Assembly: GCF_001423495.1 (NCBI RefSeq)
Contig: NZ_LMOG01000005.1
Location: 372,430 to 436,429 of the forward strand
DNA: 64,000 nt
Direction of reading: 5' to 3'
Source of the DNA: Xanthomonas sp. Leaf131
Lineage (GTDB): Bacteria; Pseudomonadota; Gammaproteobacteria; Xanthomonadales; Xanthomonadaceae
The position numbers were made by a program, and so were the translations under genes. The stretch's first letter is position 1, and every line of letters begins with the position of its first letter. Below, one piece after another: positions 54,849 to 63,018 of this stretch. The notes under the pieces are model-generated. The model was not told the DNA's origin, searched no databases, and saw nothing but the letters and a program-made list of their open reading frames with translations.

Positions 54849-55570
54849 TAGCGCTCCTGCACCACGGTGCGCTTGCTGCGGGTGATCAACCAGGCCACAC
54901 CGCGCAGGTCGCGGATGCCGACCAGCGCACGATTGAGATTGTTGTACTTGGACACGCCAGCCGTGCGATGGCGGTGGTTCACCGGCACGCTCACGGTGCG
55001 CCAGCCAGCGCGCTGCATCAGCGCCGGCAGGTAGCGGTGCATATGGTTGAAGTAGGGCAGGTCCAGAAACGCCTCGCGCTCGAACAATTTGATACCGCAG
55101 CCGGTATCGGGCGTGTTGTCGTGCAGCATGCGCGAGCGGATCGCGTTGGCCCACTTGCTGGCCCAGCGCTTGGACCCCGAATCCTGACGATTGACCCGCC
55201 AGCCGGCGAACAGCTTCACCTGCGCATCGGCGCCGGCGCGCGCGGTCAGCAGCTTGGGAATGTCGGCCGGGTCGTTCTGGCCGTCGCCATCGAGGGTGGC
55301 GATCCAGCTTGCGCGCGCGGCCTTGACGCCGTTGCGCACCGCCGTGCTCTGGCCGCTCTGGGTGACGTGATGCAGCACGCGCAGTTCCGGCGTGGTGGTC
55401 TTCAGGCCTTGCAGCACCGCCAGTGTGTCGTCGCGCGAGTGGTCGTCGACATAGACGATTTCGAACGCCACCAGCCCGCGCAACGCGGCGACGATTTCAC
55501 CGACCAGGGCCGCGACGTTATCGCGCTCGTTGAACACCGGGACGACGACGGAAAGCTGAGGTTGGCTCAT
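54848..55570 (-). CDS. Glycosyltransferase family 2, dolichyl-phosphate-mannose-synthase-like
   Basis: A 240-residue GT-A enzyme: SVVVPVFNERDNVAALVGEI, IVYVDDHSRDDT with a DD metal/sugar motif, ATLDGDGQNDPADI (DxD-like), CGIKLFEREAFLDLPYF and the HRTAGVSKYNNLNRALVG segment. These enzymes make undecaprenyl- or dolichyl-phosphate sugars. With the coupled LAB_N gene it may provide a lipid-linked sugar for envelope glycans. No C-terminal membrane helices are obvious, so membrane attachment may come from the partner. The sugar is not determinable. Confidence 0.83.
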   Translation of the reverse strand: MSQPQLSVVVPVFNERDNVAALVGEIVAALRGLVAFEIVYVDDHSRDDTLAVLQGLKTTTPELRVLHHVTQSGQSTAVRNGVKAARASWIATLDGDGQNDPADIPKLLTARAGADAQVKLFAGWRVNRQDSGSKRWASKWANAIRSRMLHDNTPDTGCGIKLFEREAFLDLPYFNHMHRYLPALMQRAGWRTVSVPVNHRHRTAGVSKYNNLNRALVGIRDLRGVAWLITRSKRTVVQER

Positions 55571-55704
55571 GGGTTCGTGGTGGCCAGATGAAGGCTGAGC
55601 GAAAAAGATCGCGCATTGTGCCCTTACTGTCTGAGTCGGGCATGAAGCTGAAGCGCGTTGTGTGCGTTGAAGCGAGTACGAAGCGGTCTGTAGCGTGTTG
55701 GATG

Positions 55705-56670
55705 CTAGGCGCGATCGCCGAAATAGCGGCGGCACCAGTCCACCACCTGTGGCAGGCCGCGCTCCACCGGCGTGGCGGGATCGAAGCCGAAGGCCGCCTG
55801 CGCGCGCTGCGTATCAGCCATGGTGCGGACCATGTCGCCCGGTTGCATCGGCCGGTAGAGCTTTTCGGCCGGGCGGCCAGCGGCCTGGGCGATCACGTCG
55901 ATGAAGTATTCCAGCTCCACCGGGGTGTGATTGCCCAGGTTGAACACCCGATGCGGCACCGGCTCACTGCTGGGCGTGTCCAGCGCGCCCAGCACGCCGG
56001 CCACGATGTCGTCCACGAAGGTGAAATCGCGCTGCATCTTGCCGTGGTTGAACACCTCGATCGGCCGCCCGGCCAGCACCGCGCGGCTGAAGATCAGCGG
56101 CGCCATGTCCGGCCGACCCCACGGCCCATACACGGTGAAGAAGCGCAGGCCCGTCGCACGCAGGCCGTACAGCTGCGCATACGTGTAGCCCATCAGCTCG
56201 TTGGCGGCCTTGGTCGCCGCATACAGCGAGCGCGGCTGGTCCACACGCTGCTCCTCGGAAAACGGCGGGGTAGCCGAATCGCCATACACCGAACTGCTCG
56301 ACGCATACACCAGATGCTGCACGCCGCGGTGCCGGCACAGCTCAAGCATGTTGACGAAGCCGACCAGGTTGCTGTCGACATAGGCATGCGGATTTTCCAG
56401 CGAGTAACGGACCCCGGCCTGCGCAGCCAGATGCACCACGCGGGTGGGCTGGATCTCATCGAACAACGCGGCCAGGCCGTCGCGATCGGTCAGATCCAGC
56501 GTACGGATGTCGATCTCCGGGCATAGCGCCGCTACCCGGTCGCGCTTGAGCTGCGGGTCGTAGTAACTGTTGTAGTTGTCCAGGCCCACCACCGTCTCAC
56601 CACGCGCAGCCAGCGCGCGGCAGGTGTAGGCACCAATGAAACCGGCTGCGCCGGTCACGAGAATGGTCAT
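55705..56670 (-). CDS. NAD-dependent sugar epimerase, UDP-glucuronate 4-epimerase-like
   Basis: A 321-residue extended SDR: GAAGFIGAYTCRAL, LDNYNSYYDPQLKRDR, AAQAGVRYSLENPHAYVDSN, catalytic YAATK, and GRPDMAPLIFSRA. The pattern is typical of GAE-type UDP-uronate 4-epimerases. It is on the same strand upstream of the GT2/LAB_N pair (135 bp gap), suggesting a sugar for surface glycan. The exact nucleotide-sugar is unproved. Confidence 0.87.
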   Translation of the reverse strand: MTILVTGAAGFIGAYTCRALAARGETVVGLDNYNSYYDPQLKRDRVAALCPEIDIRTLDLTDRDGLAALFDEIQPTRVVHLAAQAGVRYSLENPHAYVDSNLVGFVNMLELCRHRGVQHLVYASSSSVYGDSATPPFSEEQRVDQPRSLYAATKAANELMGYTYAQLYGLRATGLRFFTVYGPWGRPDMAPLIFSRAVLAGRPIEVFNHGKMQRDFTFVDDIVAGVLGALDTPSSEPVPHRVFNLGNHTPVELEYFIDVIAQAAGRPAEKLYRPMQPGDMVRTMADTQRAQAAFGFDPATPVERGLPQVVDWCRRYFGDRA

Positions 56671-56749
56671 GGAAGTGGTCCTGGAGATTTCTAAAGGCAA
56701 AGAGGTAGCGGTGCTCCCAGTGATGGCCGCAACACGCCAGTTGCGCGAT

Positions 56750-57058
56750 TCACCCCATGCTGAGCGGTGCTTCGCTGGCGAGCTTGGCCTTGCGTTCGGC
56801 GCTGAACGTCCACCACGGCCCGGGGGCTTCGCCTTCCATGAAGCGCACGATGGACAGGAACACATCGATCACGCACGGGTCATGCAGCACGCCGGTGCGC
56901 AGGCACAGCTGCGCATACATGTCGTAGGCATCGCGGCCGCGCACCTGCGCGGGCACGCGGATGCCGATCAGGCGCAGATCTTTTTCGCAGGCCGGCCCGA
57001 CGTTGGGCAGGTCGGTCAGACACAGCAGGTGATTGCGATCCACCTTGGTGGGATTCAT
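56750..57058 (-). CDS. Helix-hairpin-helix protein (pathogenicity-locus Cdd1-like)
   Basis: A 102-residue protein. LTDLPNVGPACEKDLRLIGI is a helix-hairpin-helix signature, and RGRDAYDMYAQLCLRTGVLHDPCVIDVF follows the PF11731 (Cdd1) layout. The C-terminus has EGEAPGPWWTFS. Probably binds DNA or a partner; no role is established. It lies 34 bp downstream of parB. Confidence 0.78.
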   Translation of the reverse strand: MNPTKVDRNHLLCLTDLPNVGPACEKDLRLIGIRVPAQVRGRDAYDMYAQLCLRTGVLHDPCVIDVFLSIVRFMEGEAPGPWWTFSAERKAKLASEAPLSMG

Positions 57059-57092
57059 AGCCGGGATGATCCTCTTGCGCGGGCGCAGGAAC

Positions 57093-58022
57093 TCAGCTGC
57101 GCTGGGCGCGTAAACGTTCCAGCACGCCATCCAGCGTGTCCAGGTCGGTGTAATGAATCACCAGCTTGCCCTTGCCGCCGCGGCCGTGATTGAACACCAC
57201 CTTGGTGCCCAGCGATTCGGACAGCTCGGTTTCCAGCGAGGCGATGTCGGCCTGCGGTGCTGCAGACACCGGTTTGAGTTTGCGCAGCGCGCCGGGCACC
57301 TTGCCTGCGGCGAACTGCTGCGCACGGTGTTCCACCTCACGCACCGACCAACCCTGGTCGGCCGCTTCCTGCGCCAGCTTGCTGGCCAGTTCCGGTGCCA
57401 GGGTGAGCAGCGCACGCGCATGGCCCATTTCCAGACGGCGGGTTTCCAGCAGCACCCGGATCGCCACCGGCAATTCCAGCAACCGCAGCAGGTTGGAAAC
57501 AGACGCACGCGAGCGGCCCACCGCACCGGCGGCCTCGGCGTGGGTCAGCGAAAATTCGTCGATCAGCCGCTGCAGCGCCTGCGCTTCTTCCAGCGGGTTG
57601 AGGTCTTCGCGTTGAATGTTCTCGATCAGCGCCATCGCAATGACGGTGCGGTCGTCCAGCTCGCGCACCACCACCGGCACATCGGTCAGCCCGGCCAGCT
57701 GCGAGGCGCGCCAGCGGCGTTCGCCGGCCACGATCTCGAACTGCCCCGGCGCCAGCTCGCGCGCCACGATCGGCTGGATCACGCCCTGGGCCTTGATCGA
57801 TTCGGCCAGCTCGGCCAGCTTGACCTCGTCCATCTCCCGGCGCGGCTGGTACTTGCCCGGCTGCAGCTGGGTGACCGGCAACTGACGCAAGCTGTCGCCC
57901 GGCTGCAAGGCATCTTCGCTGGCTGCGCTCGGTGCCGCTGCGGCTGCCGCACCCTTCGGTCCCAACAGCGCTTCCAGGCCGCGGCCCAGACCACGCTTCT
58001 TTGCGGGGATCGGCTTGCTCAT
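57093..58022 (-). CDS. parB: Chromosome partitioning protein ParB
   Basis: A 309-residue parS-binding CTP switch. N-terminal KKRGLGRGLEALLG is the ParA-activating tail; QLPVTQLQPGKYQPRREMDE and IVAGERRWRASQLAGL form the CTPase/GERRxRA motif. The HTH is SLTHAEAAGAVGRSRASVSNLLRLL, and a C-terminal dimer domain ends in YTDLDTLDGVLERL. It overlaps the parA stop by ATGA. No perfect parS was seen in the window. Confidence 0.95.
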   Translation of the reverse strand: MSKPIPAKKRGLGRGLEALLGPKGAAAAAAPSAASEDALQPGDSLRQLPVTQLQPGKYQPRREMDEVKLAELAESIKAQGVIQPIVARELAPGQFEIVAGERRWRASQLAGLTDVPVVVRELDDRTVIAMALIENIQREDLNPLEEAQALQRLIDEFSLTHAEAAGAVGRSRASVSNLLRLLELPVAIRVLLETRRLEMGHARALLTLAPELASKLAQEAADQGWSVREVEHRAQQFAAGKVPGALRKLKPVSAAPQADIASLETELSESLGTKVVFNHGRGGKGKLVIHYTDLDTLDGVLERLRAQRS

Positions 58023-58819
58023 CAAACGGTCTCCACGGGCCGGTAGGCCTTGTTGCGATCGTTCTGGCGGCGCACGATCTCGCCGGCCAGCCCCAGGTAC
58101 GCCACCCCACCGCGTGAGGTGCGGTCGTACCCGAGGATGCTCTGACCATGGCTGGGCGCCTCGGCCAGGCGCACGTTGCGCGGCACGATGGTGCGGAACA
58201 CTTTGTCGCCGAAATGCTGGGTCAGTTCTGCCGAGACCGCATTGGCCAGGTTGTTGCGGATGTCGAACATCGTGCGCAGCACGCCTTCGATTTCCAGCGC
58301 CGGATTGAGGTTGGCGCGCAGCGCCTCGATCGTCTCCAGCAAGGCGGTGAGTCCTTCCAGCGCGTAGTACTCGCACTGCATCGGCACGATGATCGAATCG
58401 GCCGCCGTCAAGGCATTGAGCGTCAGCAGCGACAACGCCGGCGGGCAATCGATCAGGATGAAGTCGTACTCGTCGCGGATCGGCGCCAGTGCGCGCTTGA
58501 GCCGCTGTTCGCGCTCGCTCTGATCCATCAGCTGGATCTCGGCAGCGGTCAGATCGATGTTGCCTGGCAGCAGATCGAAGCCTTCCGGCGCCGTGACCCG
58601 AATCTCGGCGGCGGTGTTCTCGCCCAGCAACAGGTCGCAGGTCGAGGCGGCAACATCGCGCTTGTCGATGCCGCTGCCCATGGTGGCGTTGCCCTGCGAG
58701 TCCAGATCCACCAGCAACACACGCTTGGGCGCGCGCGCCAGGCCGGCCGCCAGATTGACTGCCGTCGTGGTCTTGCCGACGCCGCCTTTCTGGTTGGCAA
58801 TGGCGATGATCCGGGCCAT
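58022..58819 (-). CDS. parA: Chromosome partitioning ATPase ParA (Soj)
   Basis: A 265-residue deviant-Walker ATPase: Walker A KGGVGKTTTAVNLAAGL, Walker A' DLDSQGNAT, and DCPPALSLLTLNAL. It forms ATP-dependent dimers on nucleoid DNA that are released by ParB. Translationally coupled to parB downstream. The order parA-parB matches other xanthomonads; the usual gidA/gidB neighbours are not in view. Confidence 0.95.
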   Translation of the reverse strand: MARIIAIANQKGGVGKTTTAVNLAAGLARAPKRVLLVDLDSQGNATMGSGIDKRDVAASTCDLLLGENTAAEIRVTAPEGFDLLPGNIDLTAAEIQLMDQSEREQRLKRALAPIRDEYDFILIDCPPALSLLTLNALTAADSIIVPMQCEYYALEGLTALLETIEALRANLNPALEIEGVLRTMFDIRNNLANAVSAELTQHFGDKVFRTIVPRNVRLAEAPSHGQSILGYDRTSRGGVAYLGLAGEIVRRQNDRNKAYRPVETV

Positions 58820-58934
58820 GCGGGAGAGCCTCGTGGGCAGGGAGTAAGACCGGCCATTATGCGGGCAGGGCGTCGGATCGGGAAATGCCGCCCGCTGCAG
58901 TGCGCTGCACGGACGGGAATGACGGCTGCGCCAG

Positions 58935-59615
58935 TCAGCCGGTGGGCGAAGCGCCGGCTTGCGGCTCCTTCATGGCCCGGTAGCGCAGCAGGATGTCGGC
59001 GATCTCGCCGTCCAGCGCCACCCGTTGCTGCTCGAAGCTGGTCTGCAACCGCAATTGCGCCATCAGTTCGCGATGGCGCTGCTGGATGTCGCCGGCCAGC
59101 TTGTCGGCAACGGCTTGACCGGCCAGTTCGCGGTCGCCAGCGCTGCGCAGCATGCTGGCCAGCCCTTCGCGCAGGCTGGTCACGTTGAAGCGCGCGGTGT
59201 GGATATTGTTGTCGACGATGGCGATGCGCTCGTTGAACACCCGGCGCAGATCGTCCTCGCTCTGATACGACATCAACATCGCCTGGTCGGTGCGCTTGCG
59301 CATCTGCTCGGCGGCCAGATCGGCCTGGCGTTGCTGCTCGCTGGCTGCGGCGGCGGCACGCTCGTCGCTGCTCATCGCACGCTGCACCTCGGCGCTGCGC
59401 ATGCCGCTTTTGACGTTGAATTCGTCGCGCGCCTGGTTCACCGCCTCCGGCGGCAGCGTGTCGCTGCACACGCGGGCGCCGTTCTGATTCCAGCAATACA
59501 GCTTCTTTGCGGCCGGTTTGTCCTGCGCGCTGGCGGGCGCGGCGGCGCTCAGTGTCCCAACGACAGCCGACGCAACGGCGGCGAGTAATGCCAAACGGGT
59601 ATGTATCGGCATCAT
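58935..59615 (-). CDS. DUF4124-type periplasmic protein
   Basis: A 226-residue protein with a signal peptide (LALLAAVASAVVGTLSAAAPASA), then a short Cys-containing region (KLYCWNQNGARVCSDTLPPEAV, residues about 35-60) that matches the DUF4124 signature. The remainder is a long charged helical coil (about 70-215) with many Arg/Glu, e.g. RQADLAAEQMRKRTDQAML. Localisation is periplasmic. The function is unknown. The alternative Met at 59612 is next to the chosen start. Confidence 0.75.
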   Translation of the reverse strand: MMPIHTRLALLAAVASAVVGTLSAAAPASAQDKPAAKKLYCWNQNGARVCSDTLPPEAVNQARDEFNVKSGMRSAEVQRAMSSDERAAAAASEQQRQADLAAEQMRKRTDQAMLMSYQSEDDLRRVFNERIAIVDNNIHTARFNVTSLREGLASMLRSAGDRELAGQAVADKLAGDIQQRHRELMAQLRLQTSFEQQRVALDGEIADILLRYRAMKEPQAGASPTG

Positions 59616-59637
59616 CGCAGCCCCCTGTCGCCTGCCG

Positions 59638-60297
59638 TCAGCCTGTGGTGTCGGTACCGTAGCGGCCACGATAGGCCAGCAGCGGTTCCCGGAAGCCCAC
59701 AAGGTCGGCGTTTCCTGCTGCAAAAGCAAGCAGGTCGCCCAGGTTGGCCACCGCGATCACCGGGATGCCGGCCTCGGCTGCCACTGCCTGCGCGGCCGAG
59801 CGGCGATCCTGCTCGGAGGCGATCTCCTGCCGGTCCAGCGCCACCACGATCCCGGACGGGATGCCACCCGCGCCGCGGATGATGCCCAACGCCTCGCGGA
59901 TCGCGGTACCGGCGGTGATCACGTCGTCGACGATCAACACCTTGCGGCCCTCGAGCGGCGCACCGATCAGGCTGCCGCCTTCGCCATGGTCCTTGGCTTC
60001 CTTGCGGTTGAACGCCAACGGCAGATCGCGCCCACGCCCGGCGTAGGCGCAGGCCAGCGCGGTCGCCAACGGGATGCCCTTGTAGGCCGGCCCGAACACT
60101 AGATCGAACTCCACCCCGGCCGCATCGATCGCATCGGCATAGCACTGCGCCAGCTGCGCAGTCTTGGCGCCCGAATCGAAGCGCCCGGCATTGAAGAAAT
60201 AGGGGCTGAGCCGCCCGGACTTGAGCGTGAACTCGCCAAAGCGCAGGGCATCGGCGCCCAGGGCCAGCTGCAGGAAACGGGTGCGGTGGTCGGTCAT
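59638..60297 (-). CDS. pyrE: Orotate phosphoribosyltransferase
   Basis: A 219-residue enzyme adding PRPP to orotate in pyrimidine synthesis. Signature KSGRLSPYFFNAGRFDSG, flexible loop with KEAKDHGEGGSLIG, and PRPP motif VLIVDDVITAGTAIREAL. The start is preceded by the family C repeat, leaving about 5 bp. Divergent from the exonuclease III/Crc-like gene, the same neighbour as in Pseudomonas (crc-pyrE). Confidence 0.94.
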   Translation of the reverse strand: MTDHRTRFLQLALGADALRFGEFTLKSGRLSPYFFNAGRFDSGAKTAQLAQCYADAIDAAGVEFDLVFGPAYKGIPLATALACAYAGRGRDLPLAFNRKEAKDHGEGGSLIGAPLEGRKVLIVDDVITAGTAIREALGIIRGAGGIPSGIVVALDRQEIASEQDRRSAAQAVAAEAGIPVIAVANLGDLLAFAAGNADLVGFREPLLAYRGRYGTDTTG

Positions 60298-60300
60298 TGA

Positions 60301-60413
60301 CGGGAATGGAGAATGGAGAATCGGGAATGGTAAACGCATCGCGCCTCGGCAGCCTTCGCGGCTGCGCTGGGGTAGGCTTTACGATTCTCCATTCCCAACT
60401 CCCCATTCCGGCC
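60301..60413. repeat. Family C inverted repeat filling the pyrE/xth intergenic space
   Basis: CGGGAATGGAGAATGGAGAATCGGGAATGG on the left is the approximate inverse of ATTCTCCATTCCCAACTCCCCATTCCGG on the right. The loop is GC-rich. It occupies nearly all of the 119 bp between start codons, so it must contain or overlap both promoters and leaders. Confidence 0.82.
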
Positions 60414-60416
60414 CTT

Positions 60417-61217
60417 ATGCGCATCATCAGTTTCAACGCCAATGGCCTGCGCTCGGCCGTCACCAAGGGTTTCTTCGAGTGGTTCGCCACCCAGGACGCC
60501 GACGTGCTGTGCGTGCAGGAGACCAAGGCCCAGGAGCATCAGCTGGCCGGGCCGAAATTTCTGCCCACCGGCTACAAGGCCTGGTTTCGCGATGCCAGCA
60601 CCAAGAAGGGCTACAGCGGCGTGGCGATCTACAGCAGGCACGAGCCCGATGAGGTGCGCACCGCGCTGGGCTGGCCCGAGTTCGACGAAGAAGGCCGCTA
60701 TATCGAGGCGCGCTTCGGCAATCTCAGCGTGGTGTCCTTCTATATCCCGTCGGGTTCTTCGGGCGAGTTGCGCCAGGGCTACAAATTCCAGGTGATGGAA
60801 TGGCTGCGACCGATCCTGGACGAGTGGCTGGCCAGCGGCCGGCAGTACGTGCTGTGCGGCGATTGGAACATCGTGCGCACCGCGCTGGACATCAAGAACT
60901 GGAAGTCCAACCAGAAAAACTCCGGCTGCCTGCCGCCCGAGCGCGACTGGCTCAACGGCCTGTGCGCCGATGCCCTTGAAGACGCCAACGCTGCCAACGG
61001 CCGCGGCTGGGTCGACACCTACCGCGTGCTGCATCCGCAAGGCGAGGACTACACCTGGTGGAGCAACCGCGGCGCCGCGCGCGCCAACAATGTCGGTTGG
61101 CGCATCGACTACCAACTGGTCACGCCCTGGATGCGCGACAAGCTGCAAAGCTGCTCGATCTACCGCGAACAGCGCTTCTCCGACCACGCGCCTTACATCG
61201 TGGATTACGCCGAGTGA
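60417..61217 (+). CDS. Exonuclease III family protein, Crc-like but with full catalytic set
   Basis: A 266-residue EEP-fold enzyme: MRIISFNANGLRSAV, Glu35 (VQETKAQ), Asp149 and Asn151 (CGDWNIV), Asp231 (WRIDYQL), and Asp256/His257 (FSDHAP). These are the residues that Pseudomonas Crc lacks (QDTRA, CGSLY). Length and position beside pyrE are as for crc. I therefore call it a probable active AP endonuclease/exonuclease and not a catabolite-repression protein. AAGGGCCC is near the ATG. The start fits the family. Confidence 0.9.
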   Translation: MRIISFNANGLRSAVTKGFFEWFATQDADVLCVQETKAQEHQLAGPKFLPTGYKAWFRDASTKKGYSGVAIYSRHEPDEVRTALGWPEFDEEGRYIEARFGNLSVVSFYIPSGSSGELRQGYKFQVMEWLRPILDEWLASGRQYVLCGDWNIVRTALDIKNWKSNQKNSGCLPPERDWLNGLCADALEDANAANGRGWVDTYRVLHPQGEDYTWWSNRGAARANNVGWRIDYQLVTPWMRDKLQSCSIYREQRFSDHAPYIVDYAE

Positions 61218-61287
61218 GTCACGGACTGGCATCAGCTTCTGACAGCAAATGCCCGCGTCTTGCCGCTACCGCTCCGGGCCTGTACGC

Positions 61288-62583
61288 ATGACGCAGACTG
61301 CTTCCAACTACAAAGGCTGGCGCGGCATCCGGCACGCCTTCGCCACCCCGTCGGCGGCGACCATGGCGTTGCTCGGCTTCGGGAGTGGACTGCCGTTCCT
61401 GCTGATCGCTTCGCAGACATTGTCGACCCGATTGCGCGATGTCGGCCTGGACCTTGGCAGCATCGGTCTGATCAGTCTGGCCAGCTTCTTCTACCTGCTC
61501 AAATTCCTGTGGGCACCGCTGATCGACCGCTATGCGTTCCCGCTCACCGCGTTTCTGGGGCGTCGTCGCTCCTGGCTGCTGGTGGCGCAGATCGGCGTCA
61601 CCATCGGCCTGTTTGCGCTGGCGTTCTCGCGTCCGGACCTGAGCGTGACGGGCCTGATTGGCTGGGTCTTGTTCGCCTCGTTCTGGGGCGCCACCCAGGA
61701 CTCGGTCGTGGATGCCTACCGCATCGAAATCGCCCCGGATGCCGCGCAGGCCGCACTGGCGGCAACCTACACGCTGGGTTATCGCATCGGCCTGATTCTG
61801 GGCGGCGCGGGCGCGCTGTACATGGCCGAGTACCTCGGGTGGACATGGGCGTATGTGGGCATGGCAGCGTTGATGCTGCTGCCGATCGTCACTACCTTGT
61901 TGTGCCGCGAACCCGATCGTCCCGAGGCCACGGTGGTGCGCCGCGTCGATGTCGCCGGTGCGTTCTGGCAACCGATTGCCAGCTTCTTTTCCAGCAACGG
62001 CCTGGCATTGGGAATCGTGCTGCTGCTGTTCGTGGGCTTGTACAAGTTTCCCGACCAGGTCATCGGCGTGATGGCCGGGCCGTTCTATCTGGACTCGGGT
62101 TTCACCAAGGCCGACATCGCCACCGTCTCCAAACTGTTCGGCGTCTGGATGGGCATTGTCGGCGCCTTCGCCGGCGGTGCGGCAGTGGCCGCATTTGGTT
62201 TCCGTCGCATGCTGCTGGTGGCCGCCTTGGGCGTGGCGCTGTCCAATCTGGCCTTTCTGCTGATGGCGCACAACCCCGGCAAGCTGTGGGCCTTCTATGC
62301 CGCGCTCAGCGCCGACAATCTGTTTCAGGGCTTCGCTGCCACCGTGCTGGTGGCCTTCATGTCCTCGCTGACCGACCGCAACTTCACCGCAACCCAATAT
62401 GCGTTGCTGGTCTCGCTGGCCAATCTGCCAGGCAAGTTCGCCGGCGGCGTCTCCGGCTTTCTGGTCGAAGCGACGTCCTACAGCACCTTCTTCGTCCTCA
62501 GCGCTCTCACCGTGATCCCCACCCTGGCGCTGCTGGCCTGGCTATGGCCACGCCTGCTGGCGCACGACAGGCGGCCGGATTGA
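61288..62583 (+). CDS. ampG: AmpG-type muropeptide permease
   Basis: A 431-residue MFS protein with about 12 membrane segments. Conserved AmpG features: GFGSGLPFLLIASQTLSTRLRD, LKFLWAPLIDRY, ASFWGATQDSVVDAYRIE and LSADNLFQGFAATVLVAFMSSL. It imports anhydromuropeptides for cell-wall recycling and beta-lactamase induction. Its neighbour anmK (convergent, 435 bp away) acts next in the same route. The start at MTQTASNYK was chosen. Confidence 0.9.
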   Translation: MTQTASNYKGWRGIRHAFATPSAATMALLGFGSGLPFLLIASQTLSTRLRDVGLDLGSIGLISLASFFYLLKFLWAPLIDRYAFPLTAFLGRRRSWLLVAQIGVTIGLFALAFSRPDLSVTGLIGWVLFASFWGATQDSVVDAYRIEIAPDAAQAALAATYTLGYRIGLILGGAGALYMAEYLGWTWAYVGMAALMLLPIVTTLLCREPDRPEATVVRRVDVAGAFWQPIASFFSSNGLALGIVLLLFVGLYKFPDQVIGVMAGPFYLDSGFTKADIATVSKLFGVWMGIVGAFAGGAAVAAFGFRRMLLVAALGVALSNLAFLLMAHNPGKLWAFYAALSADNLFQGFAATVLVAFMSSLTDRNFTATQYALLVSLANLPGKFAGGVSGFLVEATSYSTFFVLSALTVIPTLALLAWLWPRLLAHDRRPD

Positions 62584-62641
62584 AACGTCCGCTCAGGTTG
62601 CCGATGATGCCAACGGGGCAGCGCATTGCACGAGGCAGGGC

Positions 62642-62869
62642 ATGACCGATCTGGTATTGCGGGATATCGACCCAGTGTTGGTGGACAGGATCCGTCGCAT
62701 TTCCGTCGCACGTGGCTGGACCCAGCACCAGACCGTGATGCATCTGCTCGAACAAGGCCTGTTCACCAGCGAGTACGAAGTCACCGGCGGCCTGCAGCAC
62801 CCCGAAGTCGATGCCCTGGCCGAAGCAATCGCCGCGCTCAAGGCCTTGCCGCCTGGATACAGCCCGTAG
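62642..62869 (+). CDS. Small RHH/FitA-like protein
   Basis: A 75-residue protein. The N-terminal half, LVLRDIDPVLVDRIRRISVARGWTQHQTVMHLLEQGL, has the strand-helix-turn-helix pattern of ribbon-helix-helix antitoxins (FitA/Arc type), with DRIRRISVARGWTQ as the recognition region. No toxin gene follows within the window, so if antitoxin-like it is an orphan; it may be a transcription factor. It starts 58 bp after ampG. Moderate confidence in the family. Confidence 0.65.
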   Translation: MTDLVLRDIDPVLVDRIRRISVARGWTQHQTVMHLLEQGLFTSEYEVTGGLQHPEVDALAEAIAALKALPPGYSP

Positions 62870-63018
62870 CGCAGCGTGCCGTTGACTCCTGCAGTCTCGC
62901 TAGATCACCCACCTGCTTTGGTGGATCACCCAACCGCGACAAGGCGTGATCGGAACAGCGCGATGTCCCGAGCGCACCCGTGCAAAGCGCAACGCATCGG
63001 CAGGTCAGGCAATCGGCC

